A DNA stretch of 64,000 nucleotides from Ruficoccus amylovorans. Its GTDB lineage: Bacteria; Verrucomicrobiota; Verrucomicrobiia; Opitutales; Cerasicoccaceae. The notes beneath the pieces are model-generated. The model did no database searches. It saw nothing but the letters and a program-made list of their open reading frames with translations, and was not told the origin of the DNA. Within the stretch, counting starts at the first letter, position 1; each line of letters begins with the position of its first letter. Position numbers and translations under genes: made by a program. The stretch covers positions 62,001 through 126,000 of the forward strand of contig NZ_JACHVB010000034.1 in the NCBI RefSeq assembly GCF_014230085.1. Direction: 5' to 3'. Shown piece after piece: positions 8,732 through 18,219 of the stretch.

Positions 8732-10315
8732 ATGGCTAAAAACCTTCAGAATATTCTTATAGTATCAGTTTCGACGCTAGGTTCGCGCCTTTTGGGTCTA
8801 TTGCGTGATATCCTGATGATGGGCTTTTTGGGTCTGTCTGCAACCTCCTCGGCGTTCATTTTTGCATTTACCGTGCCAAACCTGTTCCGGCGTTTGTTGG
8901 GCGAGGGGGCGTTAAGTTCCGCGCTAATCCCGATTTTTTCGGACGCGCTCAAGCAGGAGGGCAAGGGCCCGGCCTTTAATTTCGCCAACCGGGTGCTCTC
9001 GCGGGCGCTGGTCGTGCTGCTCATTCTGGCCGGGGTGGGGATGGTGGGGTTCGGCACCGGCTGGCTCCTGATCCGCCACGCCGGGCTGGCCGAGACGCTG
9101 CAGGTGGACCGTCAGCAGTGGGAGTGGGGCTGCGAAATGGGGGTGCTGCTGCTGCCCTACATGGTGCTCGTCTGCCTGGCGGCGCTGATGGGGGGTATTC
9201 TCAATGTGCTTCAGCGCTTCGCCGTGCACGCGCTGACGGCGGTCTGGCTGAACCTCGCGCTCATTGCGGCCCTGCTGATAGGCGGGTGGCTGCTTGGGCT
9301 GCGGGATTTCCCGCTGGCCATCGCCTTGTGCGTGGGCGTGCTGGTGGGCGGCGCCGTGCAGTTGGTGGTGCCGATGGTGGCGCTTTTCAAGGAAAAATGG
9401 CGCTGGAAGTTCGACTTCACCCACACCCAGCGCCTGGCCGAGCTGAACCGGATTTTCCTGCCCGCCGTGGCCGGGGCGGCGGTTATGCAGGTCAATGTCC
9501 TCGTCTCGCGCCTGCTGGCCTTCGGGCTTAACGACACGGGCGTGACCGCCCTTTACCTGGCCAACCGGCTGGTCGAACTGCCGCTGGGTGTCTTTGCCAT
9601 CGCGGTGGCGACAGTGATTTTTCCCAACCTGAGCCTGCTGGCCGCCGCCGGGGACAAGGCCGGGATTGTGCGCCTCTACGGCGAGGGTTTGCGGCTGATC
9701 CTGGCCGTGACCGTACCGGCGGCGGTAGGACTGGCCGTGCTGGCTGGGCCGGTGCTGGGGCTGCTTTTCGAGTGGGGGCGTTTCAGCTCGCTCGATGTGG
9801 CGCAAACCGTGCCGGTGCTGGCCGTATTCGCCTGCGCACTGCCCTTTTACGGGTTGGCCACGATGGCCACGCGGGGCTTCCACTCGATGAAGGACACCCG
9901 CACGCCGGTGCGGATCGCCGTCGTGTCGTTCGTGGTCAACCTCGTGCTGAGCCTGGTGCTGATGATCCCCTTCGGGACAGTCGGGCTGGCCGTGGCCAAT
10001 TTCGTGTCCGCCGGGGTCCAAGCGGTCGGGCTGGCAATGGTGTTGCCGCGCCGGTTGATTGTTTTCTCCGGCGCACGGCTGGTCAACGGCCTCGTACGGA
10101 TTGTGCTGGCGGCGCTGGGCATGGGCCTCGTGACCTGGCTGCTGTGGCGCGGGCTGAGCCTGTGGGTGCCTCCTGGCAAGTGGGCTGATGTGCTGGCGGT
10201 CGGGGTAGTTATCCCGGTGTCGGCGGCGGTGTATTTCGGGTTGCTCTGGATGAGCGGCTTCGAGGATCGCCGGGCGTTGCTGGACCTGTTTCTGCGCCGG
10301 GGTGGACGTCGCTAG
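8732..10315 (+). CDS. murJ: lipid II flippase MurJ
   Basis: An integral membrane protein of 527 residues with about 14 hydrophobic segments, of the MOP superfamily, proposed to flip the lipid-linked peptidoglycan precursor across the inner membrane. Family signatures are the N-terminal LGSRLLGLLRDILMM-type stretch, FRRLLGEGALSSALIPIF near residues 50-67, and the central GRF segment in the TM8 region. Length matches the family (500-550). It is divergent from pta with 59 bp between starts and is followed by msrA after 158 bp; it appears to be transcribed alone. Confidence 0.95.
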   Translation: MAKNLQNILIVSVSTLGSRLLGLLRDILMMGFLGLSATSSAFIFAFTVPNLFRRLLGEGALSSALIPIFSDALKQEGKGPAFNFANRVLSRALVVLLILAGVGMVGFGTGWLLIRHAGLAETLQVDRQQWEWGCEMGVLLLPYMVLVCLAALMGGILNVLQRFAVHALTAVWLNLALIAALLIGGWLLGLRDFPLAIALCVGVLVGGAVQLVVPMVALFKEKWRWKFDFTHTQRLAELNRIFLPAVAGAAVMQVNVLVSRLLAFGLNDTGVTALYLANRLVELPLGVFAIAVATVIFPNLSLLAAAGDKAGIVRLYGEGLRLILAVTVPAAVGLAVLAGPVLGLLFEWGRFSSLDVAQTVPVLAVFACALPFYGLATMATRGFHSMKDTRTPVRIAVVSFVVNLVLSLVLMIPFGTVGLAVANFVSAGVQAVGLAMVLPRRLIVFSGARLVNGLVRIVLAALGMGLVTWLLWRGLSLWVPPGKWADVLAVGVVIPVSAAVYFGLLWMSGFEDRRALLDLFLRRGGRR

Positions 10316-10473
10316 GTCGTGGATGATGCAGGTCCGAGAGCTTTCTCGGTCAGGCGGGACGATGGGATTTGTCCGGTGGCGGATAGGAAAAAATGTTTTA
10401 AAAGCGTAAAAAATCTCCGGGGCCGGTTTGACTCACTTCAGGAATTACCCATTCTTGCGATAAGGAAAGGCTA

Positions 10474-11136
10474 ATGATCCCTTACCGATTTGTCACCGTG
10501 AGCGGAGTCGTTGCCCTGTGCATGATCGCTTTGGCATTTTTAGGGGGTCATGCTCCGGCAGAGGACATGGACGACAACGCAATAAAAATTCCCGCCAACG
10601 CCCAACAGGCGATTTTTGCGGGCGGGTGCTTCTGGTGCACGGAGGCTGTTTACGAACGTACCGACGGCGTTCTCAAGGTCGAGTCCGGCTATATCGGCGG
10701 CGACGTTCCCAATCCGAGCTACGAGCAGGTTTGCACCGGGCAGACCGGCCATGCCGAGGCCATTCGCGTGACCTTCGATCCGTCCACGGTCGGCTACGAG
10801 CAACTCGTGCGGCTGCATTTCGCCTCGCATGACCCGACCACGCTCAACCGGCAGGGGGCGGACGTCGGCACCCAGTATCGTTCCGCGATTTTCACCCTGG
10901 ACGACGAGCAACAGGCCACCGCCGAGCGCGTCAAAGCTGAACTCGACGCCTCGGGCGAGTACTCCCGCCCGATTGTGACCGAGATCACCGAGGCGACGAT
11001 TTTTTACCCGGCGGAAAATTACCATCAGAACTACTACAGTCGCAATTCCGCCGCCCCGTACTGCCAGATGGTCATCACCCCCAAACTCAAAAAGCTCGGC
11101 CTCGCAGACTCAGCAGGGCGCAGCCCTGCACCCTAG
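10474..11136 (+). CDS. msrA: peptide methionine sulfoxide reductase MsrA, probably exported
   Basis: This 220-residue enzyme reduces methionine-S-sulfoxide in proteins. The catalytic motif GCFWC is at residues 51-55 (nucleophile Cys52), followed by conserved [18 protein letters not shown] and the C-terminal YHQNYY. An N-terminal hydrophobic segment (residues 10-25) with AHAPAE-like end suggests export to the periplasm, unlike the cytosolic E. coli enzyme. An AAGGAAAGG ribosome-binding site precedes the ATG. The last codons and the stop lie inside stem-loops of the 3' hairpin module described separately. Confidence 0.93.
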   Translation: MIPYRFVTVSGVVALCMIALAFLGGHAPAEDMDDNAIKIPANAQQAIFAGGCFWCTEAVYERTDGVLKVESGYIGGDVPNPSYEQVCTGQTGHAEAIRVTFDPSTVGYEQLVRLHFASHDPTTLNRQGADVGTQYRSAIFTLDDEQQATAERVKAELDASGEYSRPIVTEITEATIFYPAENYHQNYYSRNSAAPYCQMVITPKLKKLGLADSAGRSPAP

Positions 11137-11237
11137 GTGCTTCGCACCTTGATGGGGCTCTGCCGCAGGGCATGCCCTGCACCCTCGATCCTTTGGATCG
11201 TGATGGGGCTCTGCCCCATCGGAGCCAGAAAGGCTCC
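11113..11237 (+). repeat. array of six consecutive stem-loops at the 3' end of msrA
   Basis: Back-to-back hairpins with 2-5 nt loops lie at 11113-11129 (GCAGGGC/GCCCTGC), 11135-11149 (AGGTGC/GCACCT), 11165-11180 (GCAGGGCATGCCCTGC), 11186-11200 (CGATCC/GGATCG), 11202-11220 (GATGGGGC/GCCCCATC) and 11221-11237 (GGAGCC/GGCTCC). The msrA stop codon (11134-11136) is between and within the first two. The unit GCAGGGCNNGCCCTGCACCC plus hairpin plus GATGG occurs here twice in tandem and again after the HPr gene and smpB. There is no T-run, so it is not a simple intrinsic terminator. Confidence 0.75.
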
Positions 11238-11540
11238 TGCCCCGTTGCGAGATCGGGCGGTATGGCGAGGGGGGAAGTGAGCAGATGATGCCGCTCTCCC
11301 AGCTCTTTTGGGCATCAAGGTTTTTGAGAGGCAGGTCTCGTTTCGACTACGTGTACAAAATGCTCAAAAGCGACAGGAACGAGTCGGCGTTTACGCGGAT
11401 CAGTGGTCCTGTGCTGCGACACCTCCCAAAATGGCCGCTCGCACGCAAAAAAACAAAGTTCCCGCCCGATAACCAAACGCAGTTCGTTTGAATCGGCGTC
11501 AACCGCCGTTGCCCATGCCGCCGCGTCGGCGGTGGCATCA
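11238..11540. other. non-coding stretch between the two hairpin arrays
   Basis: About 300 bp between the hairpins at the msrA end and those at the HPr-gene end. It contains no convincing gene, only short open frames without family features. It is somewhat less GC-rich than its surroundings and carries one homopolymer of A (around 11449). A GCCGCCGCGTCGGCGG hairpin lies near 11518-11533. Nothing else was recognised. Confidence 0.4.
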
Positions 11541-11576
11541 CGGTACGCAGTACCGAGGGTGCAGGGCATGCCCTGC
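11541..11576 (-). repeat. copy of the GCAGGGC hairpin module at the 3' end of the HPr gene
   Basis: Read on the minus strand this is GCAGGGCATGCCCTGCACCC followed by a CGGTAC/GTACCG stem-loop and TGATG, the same order as the modules after msrA and smpB. It begins at the last base of the HPr gene stop codon, so it is positioned as a 3' untranslated element in the direction of transcription. Confidence 0.7.
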
Positions 11577-11836
11577 TAGTGTTGGGGGTGGGAGAAGATT
11601 TGGACGATTTTTTGTGAAGCGCGTTCTTCGTCTTCGCCGTTGGCTTCGAGGACGAGCGGAGTGCCCATGGTGGCGCACAGCGTGACGAGGCTGACGATGC
11701 TGCGGAGGCTGGCGCGTTTTTCGCCGAGCCGCAGTGTCAGTGACGAGTTGCTCTTGCGGGCGACGTTCACGAGGTCCGCCGCCGGTCTCAAGTGCAGGCC
11801 CCCTTCCCAGGGCACAACGACTTTTGTAGTCTTCAT
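11576..11836 (-). CDS. HPr family phosphocarrier protein
   Basis: An 86-residue HPr-like protein. His15 lies in GLHLRPAADL, the phosphorylated site, and Ser46 lies in LRSIVSL, the position phosphorylated by HPr kinase; both keep canonical numbering. HPr relays phosphate from enzyme I to sugar PTS components, or acts only in regulation where PTS transporters are missing. No enzyme I, EIIA or HPr kinase gene is in the window, so the role cannot be resolved here. The 3' end abuts a hairpin module. Confidence 0.88.
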   Translation of the reverse strand: MKTTKVVVPWEGGLHLRPAADLVNVARKSNSSLTLRLGEKRASLRSIVSLVTLCATMGTPLVLEANGEDEERASQKIVQIFSHPQH

Positions 11837-12043
11837 CTTGGTAGTCAGGTGGTATATTCTTCAGTGCGGATTTATTTTATGTGACAGGAAGTGCATCCTG
11901 CATGTATGATGGAAGTCGCTGGGGTTGTTCGGGCTCAATCGGAGTTGCGGCAGGGTATGAAATGAAGCCATCGGCTATGGCGTTAGGAGTCGGAGTCGGT
12001 GTCCAGATTGAAGTTAGTGGGACCAAGGTTAAATAATCGAGTT

Positions 12044-12520
12044 ATGAAGTGTGTATATAGTGTTTTTCTGGTTTTTATTTTGGTTTCATGCGGAAAGGTG
12101 GATCATGTGGATTTTGTGAGTGATGCATATTTCTCTGTAGTGATAGGTACTGGATCGTCTACGTTTGACGATGTGGTAGTGGGAAGGGTGTTGCTTTCGA
12201 ATACACCTAGTGAGTATTTTCCGGATGTTTCCACAACGTCAAGTGATGGGTTTGCGTGTGGTATATATGTAGATGATAATAAGGTATATGAATTGAACAT
12301 TGCATCTAGGCGAACGGTAGTTTTGGGCCCGCATAACGACCTTAGGTTTCGTGGGGAGTCTAATACTGGTGTTTATGTTTTTGTTGTTAAGTATTACGGG
12401 GCGTCAGATGTTGGTGTTGGGAACGCGGTATGTTTATATAAGGATTTTTTGCATGCGGGTGAGTTTGATTTGAGCATTGAGGCGGAAGTTTTGTATGCTG
12501 TGCTTGGTGGGTTGGAATAA
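12044..12520 (+). CDS. small lipoprotein of unknown function in an AT-rich patch
   Basis: The product from the ATG at 12044 has 158 residues with a signal peptide ending in a lipobox-like FILVSC, so lipidation at Cys16 is expected. No family is recognised. The patch from about 11840 to 12740 is clearly richer in A and T, and its codon use (many TTT, GTA, TAT) differs from neighbours, suggesting horizontal acquisition. An alternative GTG start at 11999 would bury the signal peptide behind 15 residues and is less likely. Confidence 0.55.
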   Translation: MKCVYSVFLVFILVSCGKVDHVDFVSDAYFSVVIGTGSSTFDDVVVGRVLLSNTPSEYFPDVSTTSSDGFACGIYVDDNKVYELNIASRRTVVLGPHNDLRFRGESNTGVYVFVVKYYGASDVGVGNAVCLYKDFLHAGEFDLSIEAEVLYAVLGGLE

Positions 12521-12521
12521 T

Positions 12522-12740
12522 ATGAGAGTTTCTGATGCAAAAGATGATGCTTTAAGTTATGTCTGCGGGATGGGCTTGAGTGGTTTTATTCACTCTCGTC
12601 GTGTTAATGTTTTGTGTGGGCTTATTGACCGTGTTTTTACCTTGAAAGGTGCAGATATTGTAGGCTTAGAGCGAGTTAAAGGCTCCGATGTTCGCAAAAA
12701 AAAATGCTGCCTGTGCAAAATAAATACACGCGGGCGATAG
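12522..12740 (+). CDS. doubtful small hypothetical protein
   Basis: An open frame of 72 codons starts one base after the lipoprotein stop codon, in the same AT-rich patch, and ends before the convergent ABC gene. The translation is cysteine-rich at its C-terminus (KKKCCLCK) and passes through a run of nine A, which would be prone to frameshifting. No family is recognised. Its support is only the tight spacing and shared composition with the lipoprotein gene; it could be the decayed end of an acquired fragment. Confidence 0.25.
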   Translation: MRVSDAKDDALSYVCGMGLSGFIHSRRVNVLCGLIDRVFTLKGADIVGLERVKGSDVRKKKCCLCKINTRGR

Positions 12741-12772
12741 CAAAATCCCTCGCTCAGAGAAGGAGCCGGAGT

Positions 12773-13564
<792 letters not shown>

Positions 13565-13916
13565 GGGAAAGGGAAATTATTTAACCGCAAAGGCGCCAAG
13601 GCGCAAAGAGAATGCAGAGGTAACGTTTTCTAGAGCGGTTTAAATAAAGTCGTAGCCGCCTGCTAAAAGGCCGAATGGCTAAATGGCTAATTGTTATTTC
13701 CTGCGTTCGGCATCCAACAATTAACCATTTAACCATTCAATTATTGTGGCTACAGTATTTTTTAAAACGCTCTAAAAACACTGTGTCCTCGCCTCGGTTG
13801 AGGGTTTTTATTCCACGCCGAGGTACTGGGATACGGAGAATACAGCCAGACTGATGGGGCGGTCCCCTCTTTGTGTGCTTCGTGTCTTCTTTGTGTGCTT
13901 CGTGACCAGTCTCCCC
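13565..13916. other. repeat-filled gap between the ABC ATPase and cardiolipin synthase genes
   Basis: This 352-bp gap has no gene. From left to right it holds an ACCGCAAAGGCGCCAAGGCG-type repeat (13583-13608), MITE-like copy 1 (13633-13772), and an inverse repeat of the CTTTGTGTGCTTCGTG type (13868-13910). The first and last are roughly reverse complements, so the MITE sits inside a looser palindromic arrangement. Confidence 0.5.
13633..13772. mobile_element. MITE-like palindromic element, copy 1
   Basis: The element of 140 bp begins GAGCGGTTTAAATAAAGTCG and ends AGTATTTTTTAAAACGCTC; the two 25-bp ends pair at 19 of 25 positions. It is bounded by TA on both sides (13631-13632 and 13773-13774). 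Inside, GAATGGCTAAATGGCTAATT and AATTAACCATTTAACCATTC form a second inverted repeat around a conserved loop ATTTCCTGCGTTCGGCATCC. It encodes nothing. Three related copies lie at 29376, 50936 and 63211. Confidence 0.75.
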
Positions 13917-15377
13917 TCAAAGGAGCGGCCCGGTCAGCCGGAGGGCGTTTTCGAGCAGGCGCTGGTGGAAGCGGCGCTTTTTCCATTCGGCCAGGTGAAC
14001 CATTTCGGCGTTGTCGATGTAGCTTTGCTGAACGGTACGCAGGCGCAGGGCAAACTCCCGGTCATAGACGAAGAGCGTGACTTCCTGGTTGAGCCAGAGG
14101 CTGCGCTGGTCGAGGTTGACCGAGCCGATGAGCCCGATCTCGCCGTCCACCGTGACGGTCTTGGAGTGCAGGAGCCCGGCTTTGAACAGGGCGATGGCCA
14201 CGCCGCCTTCCAGCAGTTCCTCGAAGTAGGCGCGGCTGGCGTGGTGGACGAGCTTCGAGTCCACCTTTTGCGGCATGATGAGCGTGACCTTGACCCCGCG
14301 CTTGACGGCGGAGACGAGCGCGATCTGCACCGCCTCGTCGGGCACGAAATACGGGGTCGTCAGGACCAGTTCTTTTTTTGCTAAGTAAATGGCAGTCAGG
14401 ATGCTCTGGTAGCTGGACTGGTCGAAAAAGCCCGGCCCCGACGGCACCACCTGCACAAAGGAGTCGCCGACCTCCGGCAACTCGTGCAGGCCGCCTTCGT
14501 CCTCGATGCGCTCGATGCTCATGCCGGTCTCGATGCCCCAGTCGGCCAGGAAAACCACGGCCAGGGCCTCGACCACCGGACCGCGCACGCGGACCATGCT
14601 GTCCACCCACTGGCCGACGCCGGACTTGGTCTTGAAGTAGCGCGAATCTACGAGGTTCAGGCTGCCGGTGTAGGCGGTCTCGCCGTCGATGACGACGATC
14701 TTGCGGTGCAGTCGCAGGTCCTGCCGACGGTAAAAATTCCTCAGCCAGCGCACGGGGAGGGCTTCGGTGATTTCGACCCCGGCCTTGCGGGCCTTGGCGC
14801 ACAGTTCGCTTTTGAGAAAATCATGGCTCCCGATGGAGTCGAGGAGGATACGGCAATGCGCCCCGCGGTGCCGGGCTTCGATCACTGCGGCCATCACCTC
14901 GTCGGCGATCCCGCCCAAGTGCCAGATATAGAACTCCATATGCACGTGGTGGGTGGCCTGCTGGATGTCCTGGATCATCCGGCGCAGGATGTCCTGGCAA
15001 TTGTCGAGCAGTTCGAGGTCGTTGCCGGGGAGGGTGGGGATGTTGACCGTGTTGTAGGCGTGGCGGGAGAGCAGCCGGGCCGCCTCGGACTGGCGCGACC
15101 AGTCGAGGTTAAAGCGCTGACGCCGGTCGTTGATGACCTGCTTGTAGGGCTGGATCAGATTGAGCGCCCGGCGTGTCCGCGCGCGTCCGACGCTGACTTC
15201 GCCGAAAATGATGTAGATGATCGCCCCGGCCAGAGGCAGGAAGAAAATCAGCGTCAACCAGGCCAGCGCCACCCCGACCGAGGTCCGCCGCATAATTACG
15301 CGGATGGTGACGCCGAGGGCGACCGCCCAGTGTAGCAGGAAAAAGATATCGACGACATAGTCCGGCTTCGGTTCCAC
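13917..15377 (-). CDS. cls: cardiolipin synthase
   Basis: A 486-residue membrane enzyme that joins phosphatidylglycerol molecules to cardiolipin. Two N-terminal transmembrane segments (about 8-60) are followed by two phospholipase D domains with HKD motifs: HRKIVVID near residue 223 and HSKTVTVD near residue 402, each followed by GSxNLD-like residues. Length matches bacterial ClsA-type enzymes. It stands alone, divergent from the fab cluster. Confidence 0.95.
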   Translation of the reverse strand: MEPKPDYVVDIFFLLHWAVALGVTIRVIMRRTSVGVALAWLTLIFFLPLAGAIIYIIFGEVSVGRARTRRALNLIQPYKQVINDRRQRFNLDWSRQSEAARLLSRHAYNTVNIPTLPGNDLELLDNCQDILRRMIQDIQQATHHVHMEFYIWHLGGIADEVMAAVIEARHRGAHCRILLDSIGSHDFLKSELCAKARKAGVEITEALPVRWLRNFYRRQDLRLHRKIVVIDGETAYTGSLNLVDSRYFKTKSGVGQWVDSMVRVRGPVVEALAVVFLADWGIETGMSIERIEDEGGLHELPEVGDSFVQVVPSGPGFFDQSSYQSILTAIYLAKKELVLTTPYFVPDEAVQIALVSAVKRGVKVTLIMPQKVDSKLVHHASRAYFEELLEGGVAIALFKAGLLHSKTVTVDGEIGLIGSVNLDQRSLWLNQEVTLFVYDREFALRLRTVQQSYIDNAEMVHLAEWKKRRFHQRLLENALRLTGPLL

Positions 15378-15548
15378 GCCCCTTATCTATGGGGATGCCG
15401 GTCACGGGATCAACTCTTATAAAGCCGCTGAATATCGCTTCTGATTGCGGTGTGGGAGGCCCGGGGACTGATTGGGTGGCTTTTCTCCTTGGGGCTCTCC
15501 CTGCCAATATAAAAAAGGCTTCGGTCTCCGCCGTGGCTTGCTGTGGTG

Positions 15549-15600
15549 CGCCTCAAGGGTAAGGCGGGAGTTTCAGGGGAGCTTTTTGCTTGCCTTGAGG
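15549..15600 (+). other. inverted repeat in the leader of fabG
   Basis: CCTCAAGGGTAAGG near 15551-15564 and TTGCCTTGAGG near 15591-15601 can pair to form a stem upstream of the fabG start at 15639. It could be a leader structure or operator for the fab genes. Only the symmetry supports it; no known motif is recognised. Confidence 0.25.
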
Positions 15601-15638
15601 GGGGCGGCGGGCAGAGTTGCCCGTTTACACTTTCGCGA

Positions 15639-16385
15639 ATGAAGCTGACTTTTGACAACAAGGTGGCCGTGGTGACAGGTGCGGGCCGTGGGATCGGCCG
15701 CTCCATCGCCGAGAGCCTCGCGGCCGAAGGCGTACACGTGGTGTGCGTGAGCCGCAACGAGGGCTCCTGCGGAGCCGCCGCTGACGCCATCAAAGCTAAT
15801 GGAGGCAAGGCATCCGCCCTCGCCGTGGACGTCTCGGACGGCGCAATGGTCGCCGACGCCTGCGAGTCGCTGCTCAAGGAGCACGGCAATGTGGACATCC
15901 TCGTCAACAACGCCGGGATCACCCGCGACACCCTCATGCTGCGCATGAGCGACGAGGACTGGAACGAAGTCGTCTCCACCAACCTTTCCAGTTGCTTCTA
16001 CTGGTCCAAGGGCCTCCTGCGCCCGATGACGAAGAAGCGCTGGGGCCGCGTCATCAACATTTCCTCAGTCGTCGGGATCATGGGCAATCCCGGCCAGGTC
16101 AACTACTCGGCCGCCAAGGCCGGTATCTTTGGCCTGACCAAGTCCATGGCCCGCGAAGTCGCCTCCCGGGGCATCACGGTCAACGCGGTCGCGCCGGGCT
16201 TTATCAGCACGGATATGACCGCCGAACTGTCCGAGGAAATCACTGAAGCCGCGAAGAAGCTTGTTCCGCTGAAACGCTTTGGACAACCTGAAGAAATCGC
16301 CAGCATGGTCACCTACCTCGCTTCCGGCGAGGCGGGCTACATCACCGGTCAAACTTTTACGGTTGACGGCGGCATGGCGATGTAA
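15639..16385 (+). CDS. fabG: 3-oxoacyl-[acyl-carrier-protein] reductase
   Basis: The NADPH-dependent short-chain dehydrogenase that carries out the first reduction of each fatty-acid elongation cycle. From the ATG at 15639 it has 248 residues with TGAGRGIGRS (about 12-21), NNAG, the catalytic Ser in NISSVVG, and YSAAK (about 155-159). Upstream in-frame codons would add 32 atypical residues and were rejected. It heads a fabG-acpP-fabF cluster (33 bp to acpP), a common order. Confidence 0.95.
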   Translation: MKLTFDNKVAVVTGAGRGIGRSIAESLAAEGVHVVCVSRNEGSCGAAADAIKANGGKASALAVDVSDGAMVADACESLLKEHGNVDILVNNAGITRDTLMLRMSDEDWNEVVSTNLSSCFYWSKGLLRPMTKKRWGRVINISSVVGIMGNPGQVNYSAAKAGIFGLTKSMAREVASRGITVNAVAPGFISTDMTAELSEEITEAAKKLVPLKRFGQPEEIASMVTYLASGEAGYITGQTFTVDGGMAM

Positions 16386-16418
16386 ACAACTGCTAACCTT
16401 ACTTATACCATCAAGAAT

Positions 16419-16676
16419 ATGGCCGACAAAACGATCGAAGAACGCGTTAAGGAAATTATCGTCAACCAGCTCAACAAGAATGAAGAGCAGGTGACCCCCG
16501 ACGCTTCCTTTATGGAAGACCTCGGTGCCGACTCACTCGACCAGGTCGAGCTCGTCATGGCGTTCGAGGAAGAATTCAAGGACGAAATCCAGGGCGAAAT
16601 CCCCGAATCTGACGCGGAAAAGCTCCGGACGGTCGGTGACGTCGTCGCTTACATCAAGGAAAAGCAAGCCTCCTGA
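16419..16676 (+). CDS. acpP: acyl carrier protein
   Basis: An acidic 85-residue protein with the phosphopantetheine attachment motif GADSLDQVE (Ser39) and helix III motif [14 protein letters not shown]. It carries acyl intermediates for FabG and FabF encoded on either side. Length and sequence are typical of housekeeping ACP. It lies 33 bp after fabG and 56 bp before fabF on the same strand. Confidence 0.97.
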   Translation: MADKTIEERVKEIIVNQLNKNEEQVTPDASFMEDLGADSLDQVELVMAFEEEFKDEIQGEIPESDAEKLRTVGDVVAYIKEKQAS

Positions 16677-16732
16677 GGTTGCGACGTTCTAACGGACCCT
16701 TCATTTTGAGGATCCAGTTGTCATTGCCCTGA

Positions 16733-17986
16733 ATGGAATCGGATAAACCAGTCTCCAAAGTAGTGGTGACCGGGATCGGGGTCATTACCTCGCTCGGCCA
16801 CGACATCGACACCCTGTGGGCTAATCTGCTCGCCGGTAAAAGCGGCGTGAGCCGTCTCGAACAGTTCGATGTCACCACTTTCCCATCCCAAGTCGCCTCC
16901 GAGGTCCGTGATTTCAACGTCGAGGACTACATGGACGGCAAGGATGCCAAGCGCAATGACCGTTACACGCACTTTGCGGTGGCGGCTTCGCGCATGGCGG
17001 TCAAGGATGGTGGACTCGACCCGGAGAACTGGGACCCCGAACGCGTCGGCGTCATTATCGGCTCCGGGATCGGGGGCATGATGACCATTCAGGAGCAGAG
17101 CAAGCGTCTCTTCGATTTCGGCGCGCGCAAGCTCTCGCCCTTCATGATTCCCTCGCTCATCGCCAACATGGCCTCCGGCATCGTGGCGATCGAGTTCAAG
17201 GCGCGCGGTCCGAATATGTCCGTGGTCAGCGCCTGCTCGACCGGCTCCCACGCCATCGGCGAGGCCCTCCGCGTGATCCAGCGCGGCGAGGCGGACATCA
17301 TGATCGCGGGCGGCAGCGAGTCGGCGATCACCGAGCTCGGCTTCGGCGGCTTCTGCTCCATGCGCGCCATGAGCACGAAGTACAACGACTGCCCGGAAAA
17401 GGCCAGCCGCCCCTTTGACAAGGACCGTGACGGTTTCGTTATGGGGGACGGTGCCGGGGTGGTTATCCTCGAATCCGAGGAGAGCGCCAAGGCCCGCGGG
17501 GCGAAGATTTATGCGGAAATCGCCGGTTACGCCAGTACCTGTGACGCCCATCACATCACCATGCCCGACCCGGAAGGTTCCGGTTTGGCCCGCTGCATCA
17601 CCAACGCTCTCAAGAGCGCCGGTGTCGCCCCGGAAGAGGTGGACTACGTCAACGCGCACGGCACCTCCACGCCCTACAACGACAAGTTTGAAACGATCGC
17701 CTTGAAGAAGGCTTTCGGCGAATACGCCGGCAAGCTCATGATCAGCTCGACCAAGTCCATGACTGGGCACCTGCTGGGTGCCGCCGGTGGCGTGGAAGCG
17801 GCTGTTTCGTGCAAAACCCTTCAGGATCAGGTGGTTGCACCGACGATCAACTACACCACTCCGGACCCCGACTGTGACCTGGACTATGTGCCCAACGTCA
17901 AGCGCGAGGCCCCGGTCAAGGTGGCGATCAGCAACAACTCCGGCTTCGGCGGGCACAACGTCACGCTCGTTTTCAAGCAGGTCTAG
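16733..17986 (+). CDS. fabF: 3-oxoacyl-[acyl-carrier-protein] synthase II
   Basis: The condensing enzyme that extends acyl-ACP with malonyl-ACP. The 417 residues include the active-site cysteine in SACSTGSHAIGEA (near 168), and the two histidines in NAHGTSTPYND (near 308) and KSMTGHLLGAAGG (near 346). It is the last gene of the fab cluster and is followed within 30 bp by a strong intrinsic terminator. Confidence 0.96.
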   Translation: MESDKPVSKVVVTGIGVITSLGHDIDTLWANLLAGKSGVSRLEQFDVTTFPSQVASEVRDFNVEDYMDGKDAKRNDRYTHFAVAASRMAVKDGGLDPENWDPERVGVIIGSGIGGMMTIQEQSKRLFDFGARKLSPFMIPSLIANMASGIVAIEFKARGPNMSVVSACSTGSHAIGEALRVIQRGEADIMIAGGSESAITELGFGGFCSMRAMSTKYNDCPEKASRPFDKDRDGFVMGDGAGVVILESEESAKARGAKIYAEIAGYASTCDAHHITMPDPEGSGLARCITNALKSAGVAPEEVDYVNAHGTSTPYNDKFETIALKKAFGEYAGKLMISSTKSMTGHLLGAAGGVEAAVSCKTLQDQVVAPTINYTTPDPDCDLDYVPNVKREAPVKVAISNNSGFGGHNVTLVFKQV

Positions 17987-18013
17987 CTCCAAAGCGATTC
18001 CAAACACTTTCAG

Positions 18014-18045
18014 GCCTCCCCCCGTTTCGGGGCGGAGGCTTTTTT
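18014..18045 (+). terminator. intrinsic terminator after fabF
   Basis: GCCTCCCCCCG-TTTC-GGGGCGGAGGC forms a GC-rich stem-loop followed directly by TTTTTTCTTTTT. It lies 28 bp after the fabF stop and ends the fabG-acpP-fabF unit. Confidence 0.9.
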
Positions 18046-18219
18046 CTTTTTCGGTGCTTTTGCGATGAAGAAGAACTGGGGCTTTGAGTTGCGCTGATGG
18101 CTTTTTTTAACTTTACTAATAAATGCTGGGTCTTTTTCTAGTCAGCTCTGGCACTTTCGAGGGAATTTTTGTTCTCATACTTCCCTCCCTTTCTTTTCAC
18201 ACTTACCCTTTTCAGCATT

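Noticed and set aside
11113-11237. CRISPR array or intrinsic terminator in the msrA hairpin region
   Set aside because: The hairpins differ in sequence and lack regular spacers, so it is not CRISPR; no T-run follows, so it is not a standard terminator.
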